Of a stretch of 64,000 nucleotides of DNA, positions 19,001 through 28,437 are shown piece after piece. The position numbers and the translations under genes are program-made. This DNA is from Asterella californica (Eukaryota > Streptophyta > Marchantiopsida > Marchantiales > Aytoniaceae), in NCBI GenBank assembly GCA_036924285.1, contig JAYKYS010000005.1, positions 21,984,001 to 22,048,000 on the forward strand. Reading direction: 5' to 3'. The notes under the pieces were generated by a model that was not told the DNA's origin, made no database searches, and saw only the letters and a list, made by a program, of their open reading frames with translations. The first letter of the stretch is position 1, and each line of letters begins with the position of its first letter.

Positions 19001-20974
19001 AACTTGACAAAGTTGAGGCAGTTTCTTGGCATGGTTGGATATTATCGTAGGTTTGTCTTTTCCTTCTCAAACAAAGCAATAGCTTTGACTATGTACATGA
19101 AGAAGGGAGTTGATTTTGACTTGATAGTGCATGATCAGAAGGCAAAGGAAGCATTTGAGGAGCTAAAAAAGGCATTGGTGACAGCTCCTATACTTGCTAA
19201 ACCTGAGTGGAGTAAAGCATTTATTCTGTATACGGATGCCTCCAATGTAGCAATCGGATGTACATTAAGTCAGCTAGATGGAGATGGGCATGATCATCCT
19301 ATAGCTTATGCTAGTAGGCAGATGGTTCCAGCGGAGAAGAATTACTCCGTGACTGAACGAGAAGGATTAGCGGTGATCTTTGGATTGAAGAAATTCCGAC
19401 ATTACTTGCTAGGAGGGAAATTTTCCATAGTCACAGATCACAAGGCTTTAAAGTATATCTTTAATAAGCCTAATGCCGAAGGTCGTATTGCTCGTTGGAA
19501 GATCCTTCTAACAGAATACGATTATGTGATCGAAGATAGACCAGGGAAAAAGCATGCGAATGCTGATCTTTTGTCGAGGGCTTATGATGATGAGGGAGAA
19601 GAACCATTTGACGATTCGTTTCCAGACGAGCATCTGATGACCATCACAAGCATTGAGGAGATACCGGACGTGTATAAGGAAATCTGGAGTTTCCTTGCAG
19701 ATGGCTCTTTTCCGGAAGGTATGCATACCCGAGAACGTAACGCGTTGATCAAGAGATGCAAACCTTACACCATAGTAGAGGGAATTTTGTTTCATCAAGG
19801 AGCAGATGGGTTACTAAGGAGAGCAGTTGGGCAGAAGGAGACATTCAAGCTAATGCACGAGTTTCACGACGGAACTGTTTGCGGAGGTCACTTTGCTGGT
19901 AAGATAACAGCCTTCAAGATTTTGGATGCGGGTTATCACTGGAGAGGGATTTTCAAAGAGTGTTTAGACTATTGCAAAACTTGCGACGTATGTCAAGCAT
20001 TTGCTCTGAAGTCTACTAGAACACCTCCGTTAAGATCAATTCCCGTGTTAGGACCATTTGAGAAGTGGGGTATTGACTTTGTAGGTCCTCTTAATAAGAC
20101 ACCTCGAGGCAATAGATACATTGTAGTCGCCACTGACTATTGTACCAAGTGGGTAGAGGCTAGACCTTTGAGAGAGACCAATGAAACAGAAGTCGGTAGA
20201 TTCTTATGGGAGAGGATCATCACAAGATTTGGATGTCCGTTAGAGTTGGTCTCAGATAGAGGAGGAGAGTTTGTAGGGAGCATGACTACTGCTATGCTAC
20301 AACACTTTTCTATCAAGCCACGAGTAACGACCTCATACAAACCAAATGCTAATGGTCTTGCGGAGAAGACCAATCTTACACTTTGTATGATGCTCGCCAA
20401 AGATGCTGGTGTTGAGACTGCGAAACATACTTGGGATAAGAGACTACATGCCATCTTATGGGAGTATCGAACGACAACAAAGACTTCTACTGGGTACTCC
20501 CCATTTCGACTGGTTTATGGAGTGGAGTCCAAGTTGCCGATCCAATTCGAATTGGATACTTTTCAAACTATTCAACGGAAGTTGAAGAGGTCGAGAGGAG
20601 AAGACGTGGTCAGATCAAGAAGGGAGCAACTCATGGAATTGGAAGAGACCCGAGCGGTAGCAATGATCCGGATGGAACGAGCTCAGGCATATCAAAAGAA
20701 GAGTTACGACAAACGGTTGGGCAAGAGGGAGGTAAAACCTTTTCAAGTCGGAGATTGGGTTATGTTGTATGATGCTATCAGATTCAAGAGGGCTAGGAAG
20801 AAGTTTCTTCCGAGATATTTTGGTCCTTTTGTTGTAGATAAGGTGTGGAGCAACTTCACATATGACCTTCAGGAGCTGGGAGGAAGGAGATTCGATCGGG
20901 TCAACCATGACAAGTTGAAGTTGTTTCATCGACGGAAGTTCTCTCTTCACTCCGAGGACGGAGCGAAAATTTAG
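16088..20974 (+). CDS. Gag-pol polyprotein of the inner element, intact
   Basis: 1,628 codons without interruption, with gag and pol in a single frame. Capsid-like Gag domain at about residues 1-190; a glycine- and asparagine-rich stretch; knuckle CWTCGGSHFQRNC at 299-311. Protease with VDGGSAVNAI near 504. RT with catalytic FIDD at 899-902; RNase H with YTDAS near 1048 and TDHKALKYIFNKP. Integrase with an HHCC zinc site (EFHDGTVCGGHF … CKTCDVCQAF, from about 1257) and DDE residues near D1330, D1390 and E1426, with the expected 35-residue spacing. The C-terminal part carries a GPF-type motif (PRYFGPFVVDKVW). There is no chromodomain. All catalytic residues visible are present, so the element may be active. 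Confidence 0.96.
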   Translation: MGKLPVFHGKDNEDVEPFVRDFKRGCIGNNVRRKEEWVLLLPEFLEDFALTWYEDRVKSQTPGAVEDTWETLSNALIEEFLPEESYEKLMVELTHLKQRDDEKVRQYAERVDKLEQRFRTVLRKSGDNVELTMVGIGAVLTKNLVGGLRPSIRTQVRYEKPATKAEAIKIATNMEESLDEGDIIQPHHAALVSTPTPGVATTIAPAPSQLVIASTSAPTPTVVPRPFVPTTMSTATSDFHAELKSITDTLADLKINVVQLREWRNKGGGGGQRGYDNNPNRGNQGNFGGNQGNFGGITCWTCGGSHFQRNCPNNGARGAEAVRMNVGGGNPSQGRDKGVATIDVVRDPIYEKGESSNSSHAPVELLAQERKRTRFSDEPVFMEESASRSTRSSNVSSTPREPRRKLGMADFTISSSQAGYDVVEDVGAQKANITVGQLIALNPSLRRELRGGLSSKRSKKKKPKSKTSKSVGVGVVDVHASEVCTRASKIEVRLNGHYVSDVLVDGGSAVNAISERLMKKLGMEPTRPASIVVGMANKQRVRPLGVLEKVVVSVMGVQTLMSFQVLKDSSYDLLLGRPWLRAVRTTDRWHKGYLRIGPRDHRVIVPLSGVGVVTSDSDRPTSDYWESDTEDDQSVSEVDTGDSYDQESSSEDEGFGRDESVHQLSAIDLLPRPAVEKDPDKEELSEAEIVRRLSTLKFGINVTQEEKSRFLDIFRKYIHVFAFSYKDLKEVTLETHRIELEENARPVRQKQRRVNPTTAMMVKEEIDKLKEASFIYEVENSEWVSPIVIVKKKNGKLRVCIDYKKLNAVTKKDYYPLPFIDEILEEVAGHEWYSFGDGYSGYNQIKIAQEYQQLTTFTTPWGTFAFRVMPFGLCNAPATFQRFMNKVFEPFIGKFVRDFIDDFCVYGRKEDHFDHVIKVLQRLEQANASLNPEKCIFGCEEGLLLGHIISKNGIAVDPEKVKKIVDLPFPINLTKLRQFLGMVGYYRRFVFSFSNKAIALTMYMKKGVDFDLIVHDQKAKEAFEELKKALVTAPILAKPEWSKAFILYTDASNVAIGCTLSQLDGDGHDHPIAYASRQMVPAEKNYSVTEREGLAVIFGLKKFRHYLLGGKFSIVTDHKALKYIFNKPNAEGRIARWKILLTEYDYVIEDRPGKKHANADLLSRAYDDEGEEPFDDSFPDEHLMTITSIEEIPDVYKEIWSFLADGSFPEGMHTRERNALIKRCKPYTIVEGILFHQGADGLLRRAVGQKETFKLMHEFHDGTVCGGHFAGKITAFKILDAGYHWRGIFKECLDYCKTCDVCQAFALKSTRTPPLRSIPVLGPFEKWGIDFVGPLNKTPRGNRYIVVATDYCTKWVEARPLRETNETEVGRFLWERIITRFGCPLELVSDRGGEFVGSMTTAMLQHFSIKPRVTTSYKPNANGLAEKTNLTLCMMLAKDAGVETAKHTWDKRLHAILWEYRTTTKTSTGYSPFRLVYGVESKLPIQFELDTFQTIQRKLKRSRGEDVVRSRREQLMELEETRAVAMIRMERAQAYQKKSYDKRLGKREVKPFQVGDWVMLYDAIRFKRARKKFLPRYFGPFVVDKVWSNFTYDLQELGGRRFDRVNHDKLKLFHRRKFSLHSEDGAKI

Positions 20975-20987
20975 TCCGGGGGTAAAA
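20975..20987 (+). promoter_or_regulatory. Polypurine tract of the inner element
   Basis: GTCCGGGGGTAAAA lies between the gag-pol stop and the 3' LTR, the expected site for plus-strand DNA priming. The outer element has GTCTGGGAATAAA at the same place (23048-23060). Confidence 0.7.
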
Positions 20988-21903
20988 TGTAACGACCTAT
21001 GTTACACATAGGAAGTTTGTCTATTAGTAAGGTGTTTAGTTCTAACTAAGTGTTGAGAATGTTTATTTGCTGCCAAAGTACTTTTAGGAGATATCAAGTT
21101 AGTCATGACTAGCTAAAAGTTAGTTATGGTTAAACTTAGCTGTACTTTTGGCAGAATTCAGATATTTGCTAAAGAGTGAGCACTACTATCTTGTCATCTT
21201 GTCTAAAAGGTAGAAAGGGGGTGGAAAGTATCCCTTATCTCCTTTTTGACTTGATATTAGTGGTTGGATTAAAGTTGTGGACTTTGTGGGCATTAAAAAC
21301 AAGAAGAGATTCCACATGTTTCCTTTTTAGTGGGTCCTAGTGTAGAGGGGGGGTGGAAATTCGAGATTCCTTGAGAATATTCCAGAATCCTTCTAGAAGT
21401 TGTTGACTTTGAAGGAATAAGCCCATGTGAAAAGGTAAAAAGCCCATGTGATCAATGCTTTTACCTTAAGTAATATCTTAGTAAAACCCGGTAAAAGTAG
21501 TTACGGCTGAGTTACCGGAGGGTACCAAAGTAAATACCTAGAATGTATAAATAGAGGAGTAGAGAAGAGCTCCTCATCCTTGTTTTCACATCGTCGTAAT
21601 GACAACTTGAGTAATATAGAGAGTGTGGGATATTTTTAGCATGTGAGAACTTGAGAGACGTCGTTAGAATGGAGGATTTTAGTGGATGAGATTATGGAGA
21701 TTTTAGTTGATAAGTTTGTGGGTGTATGAATGAGAGTGAACTTAGCATTTTTCCCTTCAAGATTCATGGTGTGCTTCCATCAAAGCCATCAGAGGTGACC
21801 CCTGAGTGAGAGACAGGCCCGACAGTTGCAGATTCGTGGATGACGATCGTGGAGGTTGAGAGATCGGGGGGTAGTTGATCGTTAGGACCGCGGAGGGTTT
21901 ACA
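20988..21903 (+). repeat. 3' LTR of the inner element
   Basis: 916 bp, no difference seen from 13139-14054. TATA box TATAAATA at 21546-21553. Followed directly by GTCC, the second copy of the target duplication, and then by the resumed outer pol. Confidence 0.95.
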
Positions 21904-23047
21904 GTCCTGAGAAGAGCTGCGAGCAAGGAGGAGTCTCTACGACTCATGGAAGAATTCCATGACGGTCCAGTATGTGGAGGACATTTCGCAGACAAGTTGA
22001 CGCAAGATACCACTGGAGGGGATGTTTAGAGATTGCTTGACGTATTGTAAAACCTGTGATGTTTGTCAAGCTTTCGCTATCAAATCTAGTGTGTCTACTC
22101 CTCTTAGATCTATTCTGGTTCTTGGACCTTTCGAGAAATGGGGAATAGATTTTGTTGGGCCTTTGAATCGCACCCCTCGCAACAATAAGTATATTGTTGT
22201 AGCCACAGATTACCTTACAAAGTGGGTAGAAGCTAGACCTCTTGTAACTATTGGAGAAGTCGAGGTGGGTAGATTCCTGTACGAACGGATCATTACTAGG
22301 TTTGGATGTCCCTTGGAGTTAGTTTCTGATAGGGGTCGAGAATTTGTGAGTGGTATGACTACTGCCATGTGCACACATTTCTCCATTTCTCAGAGGGTTA
22401 CTATTTCATATAAACCTAGTTCAAACGGGTTGGTAGAGAGGACAAACTTTACCTTGTGTCAAATGTTAGCAAAGGATGCTGACATGGAAGGGGCCAAACA
22501 CAATTGGGACAAGCGTCTTCATGCGGTTCTATGAGAGTATCGTACGACAGTGAAGACGTCTACGGGATATTCACCTTTCAAGATGGTGTATTGGTTGGAA
22601 TCCAAATTACCAATCCAGTTCGACCTAACCACCTTTCAGACCTTGCAAGCTGGATTGAAGAGAAAGGGTGGTCCAATAGTTGAGAAAGAGCGGGGAGAAA
22701 CCTTGTTGGAGCTGGAAGAGAATAGAGATAATGCAGCTCAACGAATTGAGATGGCTCAGCTACAGCAGAAGAAGAGCTATGACAAGCGCTTGGCGAAGAA
22801 CAAAACGAAGTTACAGCCATTTCAAAAGGGTGAGTGGGTGATGTTATGGGATGCTATTAGGCACAAGCGAGTTCAAAAGAAGTTCTTACGTCGATATTTT
22901 GGGCCTTTCATCATCTCCAAAGTGTGGAGTAATGACACCTATGATCTTCAAGAAAGGAGTGGTACGTATTTCGACCGAGTGAACCACGACAAGTTGAAGA
23001 AATTTCATCAACGTGATACTTCACTCCGAGGACGGAGTGAAAATTAA
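21904..23047 (+). pseudogene. Outer pol, integrase part, resumed after the nested insertion
   Basis: Begins with the rest of the codon interrupted at 13138. The zinc region is disturbed: about 30 bases are missing after GHFADKLT and one base near 22020 is lost, so the frame shifts. A long frame from 22022 carries CKTCDVCQAF, KWGIDFVGPL, VSDRGREF and LVERTN, so all DDE positions are still recognisable. It ends with TGA at 22532-22534, again where the inner element has TGG. A last frame, 22550-23047, holds the integrase C-terminal region (RRYFGPFIISKVW). Non-functional. Confidence 0.88.
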
Positions 23048-23060
23048 GTCTGGGAATAAA

Positions 23061-23855
23061 TGTCACACCACAAGTATCCCATTATTTGTGTGTATGCTTA
23101 TATACATTTCATTAGGTATGACTATCTTAAAGGTTACTCTAGTTTGAAGATCTAAATTTAGAGTGATCAAAAGTAGTCATAACTAGCTGAGATAGTTATA
23201 ACTAAGTTGAGGAAACTATTAGAGGTTCCACTATGGCACTATAGGACAAGTGCGGAGCTCTAAATATGCTTTCCAAAAGTATGTAACTTTGTTGACCATC
23301 GCTGATTGGATGCATGATGAAAAGTCATGCACAAAGATCTAAAGATGCTCCTCAAAAGACGTATTAGTGTGTTGTCGTCTTTCGATTGGATAGCGTGGAA
23401 AGTTAACACTTTACAAAAGCTAAAGTAGGAGAATCTCTTACTTTAGTAAAGTAGAACAAGTAATGTGTGTGCTATTCTTAAGTCTTAGTAGCCTTTAGAA
23501 GTTTTACTATTTTGGATTGCGTACTTACCATGAGGTAATGTAACTTAGTGAAAGTTACCACGGTAAGAAGTTGTAGAGTATATAAGGAGGAGTTGAGAAG
23601 GTGGAAGACACTCTCATTTTCCAGTCTATAAGTAAAGTGAGCATTGGAGACCTTGGGAGTCCTTGAGTACTATGTGATGCAATGTGGAGGGGTTAGAACT
23701 TGTTTGCAGGAACGCTATTAGATGGACCGATGTGACCATACGGGTCAGAGTGTTGAGTGAAGTGAGCATGGGTATGATAGAATCTTTGTAATTAAGGTGC
23801 ACTAGTAATCCTAGTCATCTGAGGTACCCCTGGGTGAGAGACAGGCCGGCTTACA
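23061..23855 (+). repeat. 3' LTR of the outer element
   Basis: Pairs with 7502-8294; the few differences cluster near the start (a CACAAGTATCCC variant and an extra G). TATA-like TATATAA at 23579-23585. Ends TTACA at 23855, then GTTC. Confidence 0.93.
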
Positions 23856-24250
23856 GTTCGGATCCTCTTCATACTCGCATGCCTGTTTATACGTCCAGTT
23901 GGTTTGGTTTGGATTTGTGTGCGGGCGTTGCGCTTAGTTTCTTTTCCGTTAGGAGTGCTGGTATTTCTCTTGTGGTGAGGTTGGAGTGATGACCAGTAAA
24001 CCCAAGAGTGCTTGCGGTGATGGCAGGAATAGGTTGCTCATGTTTGTTATCTCGGTTCTATCTCTAGTTAAATGAGAGAGAGATTTACCGAGAGGACGGG
24101 AGGATATCACAGCGGATTAGGTTTAGAACATACTTAGAGGTCAGAAAGAGGTTGGGTGGTCGCTGGTTCTGACTTACAGAGAGCATCACGTACTCTCCAC
24201 AGTTAGATACCCAATGTATTCCCAGATAAGAAAGCACGTTACACGCCAAC
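23856..24250 (+). other. Continuation of the first S-type element after the outer insertion
   Basis: No gene. A stretch near 23960-24040 (GGTGAGGTTGGAGTGATGACC) matches the minus strand near 48570-48640. A stretch near 24200-24250 (CAGTTAGATACCCAATGTATTC, ACGCCAACGTC) matches 28395-28440 just before the coiled-coil frame. This places it as internal S-element sequence that was contiguous with 7501 before the outer element arrived. Confidence 0.5.
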
Positions 24251-26480
24251 GTCTTCTCGGTTGTGTCTTCCAGAAGATAGAAGACAGAAGACGGAAGACA
24301 GCAACCACGACTGCATGGGTACCCACCACGCACCACCTAGGAGAGGGGTAGGTGTACCTACCAGGTAGCCACCATGGTAGTAGGTAGGTCAAGGAGGTCG
24401 AACCTTTAATCGCATAAGATATGGGAGAAGGCACATTAGCACGAAATCAGCTGACTGCTTTCCGCACCGAAGGACAACTGCGGATTGGGAGGTCGATTGC
24501 AATCAGGGTATCGAATTGAGTGGTGGAAGCAAGAGAGTGAGATTGTGAACATAGGATCGAATTGACGCCAGAGAAGGAGCGAGATCGATTCTGGTGAGCT
24601 AGAAGCACAGTCGAGCTGAAGGAATCCCTGCGGATTTTAAGAAGCAAACATTGAGGATCGATTAGAGAGGTTCGAAGATGGAGCAAGATCAATTGTTGCA
24701 GCCGAGGGGCGCAGCTCAAGATTAACGACAGTAGCAGGATCGTGGGATCACATTGGAGATGAGATTGACGAGCGGAAGCGCGCAGAAGACTGAAGACGCA
24801 CCAGAAGTAGCCAGAAGCTGTATTGAGATTCTTCTCGTATTTTTTCCCACTTCCCACCGCTTCTCGTCTCTGATTTGATGTTCCTCGCACTTCCTTGCTT
24901 GTTTGCAGGGAGCCAATCGATCGATTTTCTACCTTGAACTTTCCTCTATGAAAATTGGACGCGGAAGTGCTGTCCAATTTTCGACAGCCATCTTCCTACT
25001 TCTTCTCAAGTTGGAATCGAACTTCTCTATCTCTCATTCTTAAATTCGATCACCTGACTATCAATTTTTCTACCCTATCATATCTTTGTTCCCGAACCCA
25101 TGGACAAAAGACCCTTCTGAATATCTAAACATCTTCGAAAGACTCTTTTGAATGTTTGAACGTCTTCGGAAGACGACTGTGTTCAATTCGTATCGTGATT
25201 GGATTGGATTGGTTTTGTGTTGAGAGAGGCTTGGTACGAATCCTGAGTGACTTGGTGAGTTGATTGTTGTTTCGAGAAGCTGGAAGTTGGGAACCAGACC
25301 TGTGCCTCCCGATTTTCCGAGCTTCTCAAATCCACATCTTTCTAGAGAGACTAGAAGATTGGAAAGGCTGGCAGAATGCACGAGAAGACGTGAGGGTCCT
25401 TTACGGGTCTCTTCTGTCCGACTTATAGCAGCCTATTCCTTCTTCTTCCCAAACTTAAAAGAGAGTTGTGAGAAGTCTTGCTGGCAGAATCTGGAGAGAA
25501 TGGTCGAAGGTCACGTCTTCTCGTCGTGCAGCAAGCCTCTTCTGAGCGTGTATGAGAGATAAGAAGTCGGAAGAACAGAGTATGGATGTTTCGTGTCTGT
25601 TGTGAGATTAGATTGCGTATTAGTGAGACCAGTGATGAGAAGCCTAGCTGCGGGAAGTCTTTCGAGTACGACAGTTAATCGGAAGCTGTCTCAGGAGTCT
25701 TCCTGGAGGTCACTATCATAGCAGGAGCTCGCGACCATCTTCTGAACTTTTCGTACACTCTTCTTCTCACATATCTTGTATCTTCTGTTAGGAAGTAGGA
25801 TGAAATGCAAGGTGTGTTGTCTTCTTGGTAATCCATGCGATGCCTTGCTTAGTTAGAATTGTTTAGATATAGCTCGGAAAACGAGAGCTACTTAGGAAGC
25901 ATTGTTAGAATCTCGGAAGACGGAATAGTTGTCTTCTGGAAGACTAGATTCGTCTTCTGAGAGTGGAAGCTAGTTTCCCAAGGAGAAAGCACGGAAGACG
26001 AGATATCTTGGAGATCAAGACGTGGAGTTCTTGGAAGCCGTTTGAGAGGTGTTGTCTATCAATTGAGCACCTTCTTCCACGCTTACGTTCAGGCAGAGTT
26101 GGTGTACTTGGGTACGCCAGCAGGAGGACACCTCACGTTGTTCTTCTGTTATCTGTACGTTGTCGTGTTGTGAGACGTCCCACATATGAATTCAGTGAAG
26201 AACGGGTGTTGTGTTTTCTTTTGTGTTCGGTGAACCTTTTGTGTAGTTCGCATGAGAGGGTATTAGGTGTCACGTTCACAGAGATTTGGATGTGAGATCG
26301 CATGATAACAAGATGTGCCGACTCAATGATCCGTGAATGTTCTCGTGAATGGCTCTTGTTGTCAAACATATGTATAAGATAGTGGGTTGGGGGTTTGTGA
26401 GGCATTCTTCTTTAGGGGTAGTTTTCATGAGTGTGTCTTAGTGTCTTACGTGATAAGAAGGAGCGGCAGGAGTTGTATTC
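24251..26480 (+). other. GAAGAC-rich, non-coding 5' part of the second S-type element
   Basis: The segment is full of TCTTC/GAAGA and GAAGAC words (for example near 24260-24300, 25090-25170, 25900-26000), a compositional mark that continues in the coiled-coil frame at 28438-30098 and at 30880-30960 and 38976-39560. Frames at 24447-24977 (minus), 25260-25562 and 25963-26295 are open but show no motif and are not conserved elsewhere in the window. Part of 26130-26320 matches the minus-strand copy near 47140-47330. No LTR boundary could be placed. Confidence 0.45.
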
Positions 26481-26696
26481 ATGGATGGAGGACTGAATCG
26501 AGTTCCAAATCTGCCATTTCCGAACCCGTTTCATATCAATCTTCACTTGATCCACCGCGATCACTTTCGACAGTGGTTCGTCGCCTACTTTGGAGAAGAG
26601 TTCATGGGGAGGATGATGGACTCGCCTACTCCGGTGATCTTATCAATCGTCACGTATGGAGAGGACTGGGACTTGACAGTGTACATCTTACTTTGA
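26481..26696 (+). CDS. Small protein A of the S-type element (copy 2)
   Basis: 71 codons from ATG 26481. N-terminus LPFPNPFHINLHL, then IHRDHFRQWFVAYFGEEF, a middle MMDSPTPVILSIVTY, and the end WDLTVYILL. A second open copy, with the same ends, lies on the minus strand at 46754-46978; a decayed copy lies at 5880-6021. In the last 22 codons of copies 2 and 3 I count eight synonymous and three amino-acid-changing codon differences, which suggests past selection on the protein. Frame B follows after nine bases and is itself a diverged relative of A. Function and family unknown; no cysteine pairs, no knuckle, possible hydrophobic C-terminal strand. Confidence 0.6.
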   Translation: MDGGLNRVPNLPFPNPFHINLHLIHRDHFRQWFVAYFGEEFMGRMMDSPTPVILSIVTYGEDWDLTVYILL

Positions 26697-26705
26697 CGAG
26701 GATCA

Positions 26706-26909
26706 ATGGACTTGAATTATCCAGCCAACATCCCTTTCAACGTCTGGGTGGATGTTCGATGTCACTGTCGGCGGAAGATCAATCATCGTGCGTGGATCGC
26801 AAGGAACTTTGGCGAGGAGTACTGTAATCAAGTGATGGCTTCTCCATTTCCTTTTGTAGTACCTTTCATCGTAAATCAGTTCCAGGTTGTCATCTTGACC
26901 TTGTACTGA
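26706..26909 (+). CDS. Small protein B of the S-type element (copy 2)
   Basis: 67 codons from ATG 26706. MDLNYPANIPFNVWVDVRCH, then basic CRRKINHRAWIARNFGEEY, then MASPFPFVVPFIVNQF and the end VVILTLY. It aligns with protein A along its whole length (PF near the start, the H..W..A..FGEE block, the SP.P hydrophobic block, a terminal TxY). A and B therefore look like an ancient tandem duplication. The C-terminal half is strongly conserved in the decayed copy at 6130-6274. The single-domain frames of the inner retrotransposon also match this half. Function unknown. Confidence 0.6.
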   Translation: MDLNYPANIPFNVWVDVRCHCRRKINHRAWIARNFGEEYCNQVMASPFPFVVPFIVNQFQVVILTLY

Positions 26910-28437
26910 ATCTTAAGTGTTAAGTAAGATCTCTATAGTTTGACGAGTGTAATTAACCTAAGGTTGGGACCGATGCCTTGAAGGCATGAGAGGGTATTGA
27001 GGTTATAGTTGTTCTAGGGTACCAAGTAGAGGACAAAAGAGGTTTCCAGATCTATTTTCTTATTGGTCTATTTTTGATCAATCAACTCCATTCCAGATCT
27101 GCAGACGGCTTTAGGGTTTTGGAGGTCTTCCCGGGGGTCATTTGAGGAATGAGTGGTCTTGTTGGAAAGCTCTCGAGACGGGCTACACTCTGGAGACAAA
27201 GATCGGGCGATTTGGAGTTCTGAGGAGAGAGTGATGGACGTTGAAAGTCAGGGGGTCAAATCGGTACCCCGAGCCACGTTTTGGAGTGATCCGGGAGTTT
27301 GAAAGGTGATCTTTAGGAGCTGTCAAGGGGATCGAGTAGTTCACTCCGTGCCGGTTGTATTGATGTAAAACAATCCTACATTTGGTTGGATTTGCTCCTG
27401 AAATGATCGATTGAAGTTGGCTGTTACAGTTGAGAGGTATGAGTAAAACCACTTTCTTTGGATTCAAAGCTTGAGTTGCTCCGTGCACATGGGATTGGAT
27501 CTCTGAGTGAAACTTTCCAGGATGAGAGTGTGCCCTATCAGCTAGTCACATGTGAAATTTCAGTTCAATTGGGTAAGAGAATGTGTGGAGATCTAGGATT
27601 TTGACCATCGAGATTTGTAAAGCTCATAAGTTAGCACAGACTGGTGGCTTGATTCATCGCGGACAGTTGGATTCAGATCTGAGACTGAAATTTCATACAG
27701 TAGTAGAGAAGGGTCAGAGGGGATGTCTTGTGAAGTTTGAGCCTGATTGGGTAATCGAGGTGAAGGCACGAGATTGTCAAAGTTCAGTTTGCAGCGAGAC
27801 GAGGAAGACGTAGAGAGATTTCGCTTAAATCTCTTGGTTGGAGTTGAACAAAAAACAGCTTGAAGATGAGAGGTGTGCTTCTTGGAGGTGTCGTGTGGAT
27901 GACAAGGAGGCTGTATGGTGAGATTGGTACGGCGATCACGCTCAGTGGAGGTGCCACGTCTTGCTGAAGCTGAGGTACCGTTATCCTCGGTGTCACGCCC
28001 CGAGTTTCTAGCTATTTGCTGCCGATATGTCTTGTATCGTTGGGAAGCTTGTGTAGTAGGTGGTCCTTGCTGTGGACATCTTCTTGAGCAAACTCGTATC
28101 AGCGAACAATAGAAGGTCAGAGTCTACATTTTAGGTAGTTTGTCGAGAAGAAGTAGTGAAGCGGATGTTGATGAGAGATTGTACGAAAAGTGCTTGGGAT
28201 CTAAAGCAGACACGTACCGTGTATGAGCCTTGCGTTTATCTAGAGTGGAACCGAGCTCCGAGTCATTTGTGCGATGCATATGTGTTCACTTGGGTCAAGT
28301 TAGATCGCTAGTAACCTACAAAAAAGACTGATAGTGAGAGCATAAGTTTTCATCGGTTAGGTCGTAGATCCAGTTGTACCTCTCTACAGCCAGATACCTC
28401 GTGTATTCTCAGATCATATTTCACGCTCTACGACAAC
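26910..28437 (+). other. Non-coding leader between small ORFs and the coiled-coil frame
   Basis: No credible gene. It resembles the leader at 6281-7501 (GGAAAGCTCTCGAGACGGGCT near 27160, GGGGGTCAAAT near 27249, GTGAAATTTCAGTTC near 27550). Short open frames at 27583-27813 and 27915-28112 have no support. Confidence 0.5.

Larger units (their letters stand above)
13139..21903 (+). mobile_element. Inner, apparently intact Ty3/gypsy LTR retrotransposon
   Basis: An 8,765-bp element with 916-bp LTRs at 13139-14054 and 20988-21903. The two LTRs have equal length, and I found no difference on reading them side by side. LTRs start TGTAACGACC and end GGGTTTACA. The tetranucleotide GTCC at 13135-13138 and at 21904-21907 is the target duplication, and the outer pol frame resumes across it. 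Internal parts: primer site, a leader with three decayed ~190-bp repeats, four small frames, and an uninterrupted gag-pol. Intact frames and matching LTRs point to a very recent insertion and possible autonomy. Confidence 0.96.
7502..23855 (+). mobile_element. Outer Ty3/gypsy LTR retrotransposon, split by a younger insertion
   Basis: LTRs at 7502-8294 and 23061-23855 share about 795 bp and, by eye, differ at only about five places, mostly in the first 110 bp. Both begin TGTCACACCA and end CGGCTTACA. The flanking tetranucleotide GTTC (7498-7501 and 23856-23859) is a probable 4-bp target duplication. Internal order: leader, zinc-knuckle accessory frame, small frame, gag-pol. The pol is cut at 13138/21904 by the inner element and also carries two nonsense changes and a frameshift, so the element cannot move by itself. 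The RT text (FIDD box, no chromodomain) suggests the non-chromoviral Athila/Tat side of plant Ty3/gypsy; this assignment is inference. Confidence 0.93.
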
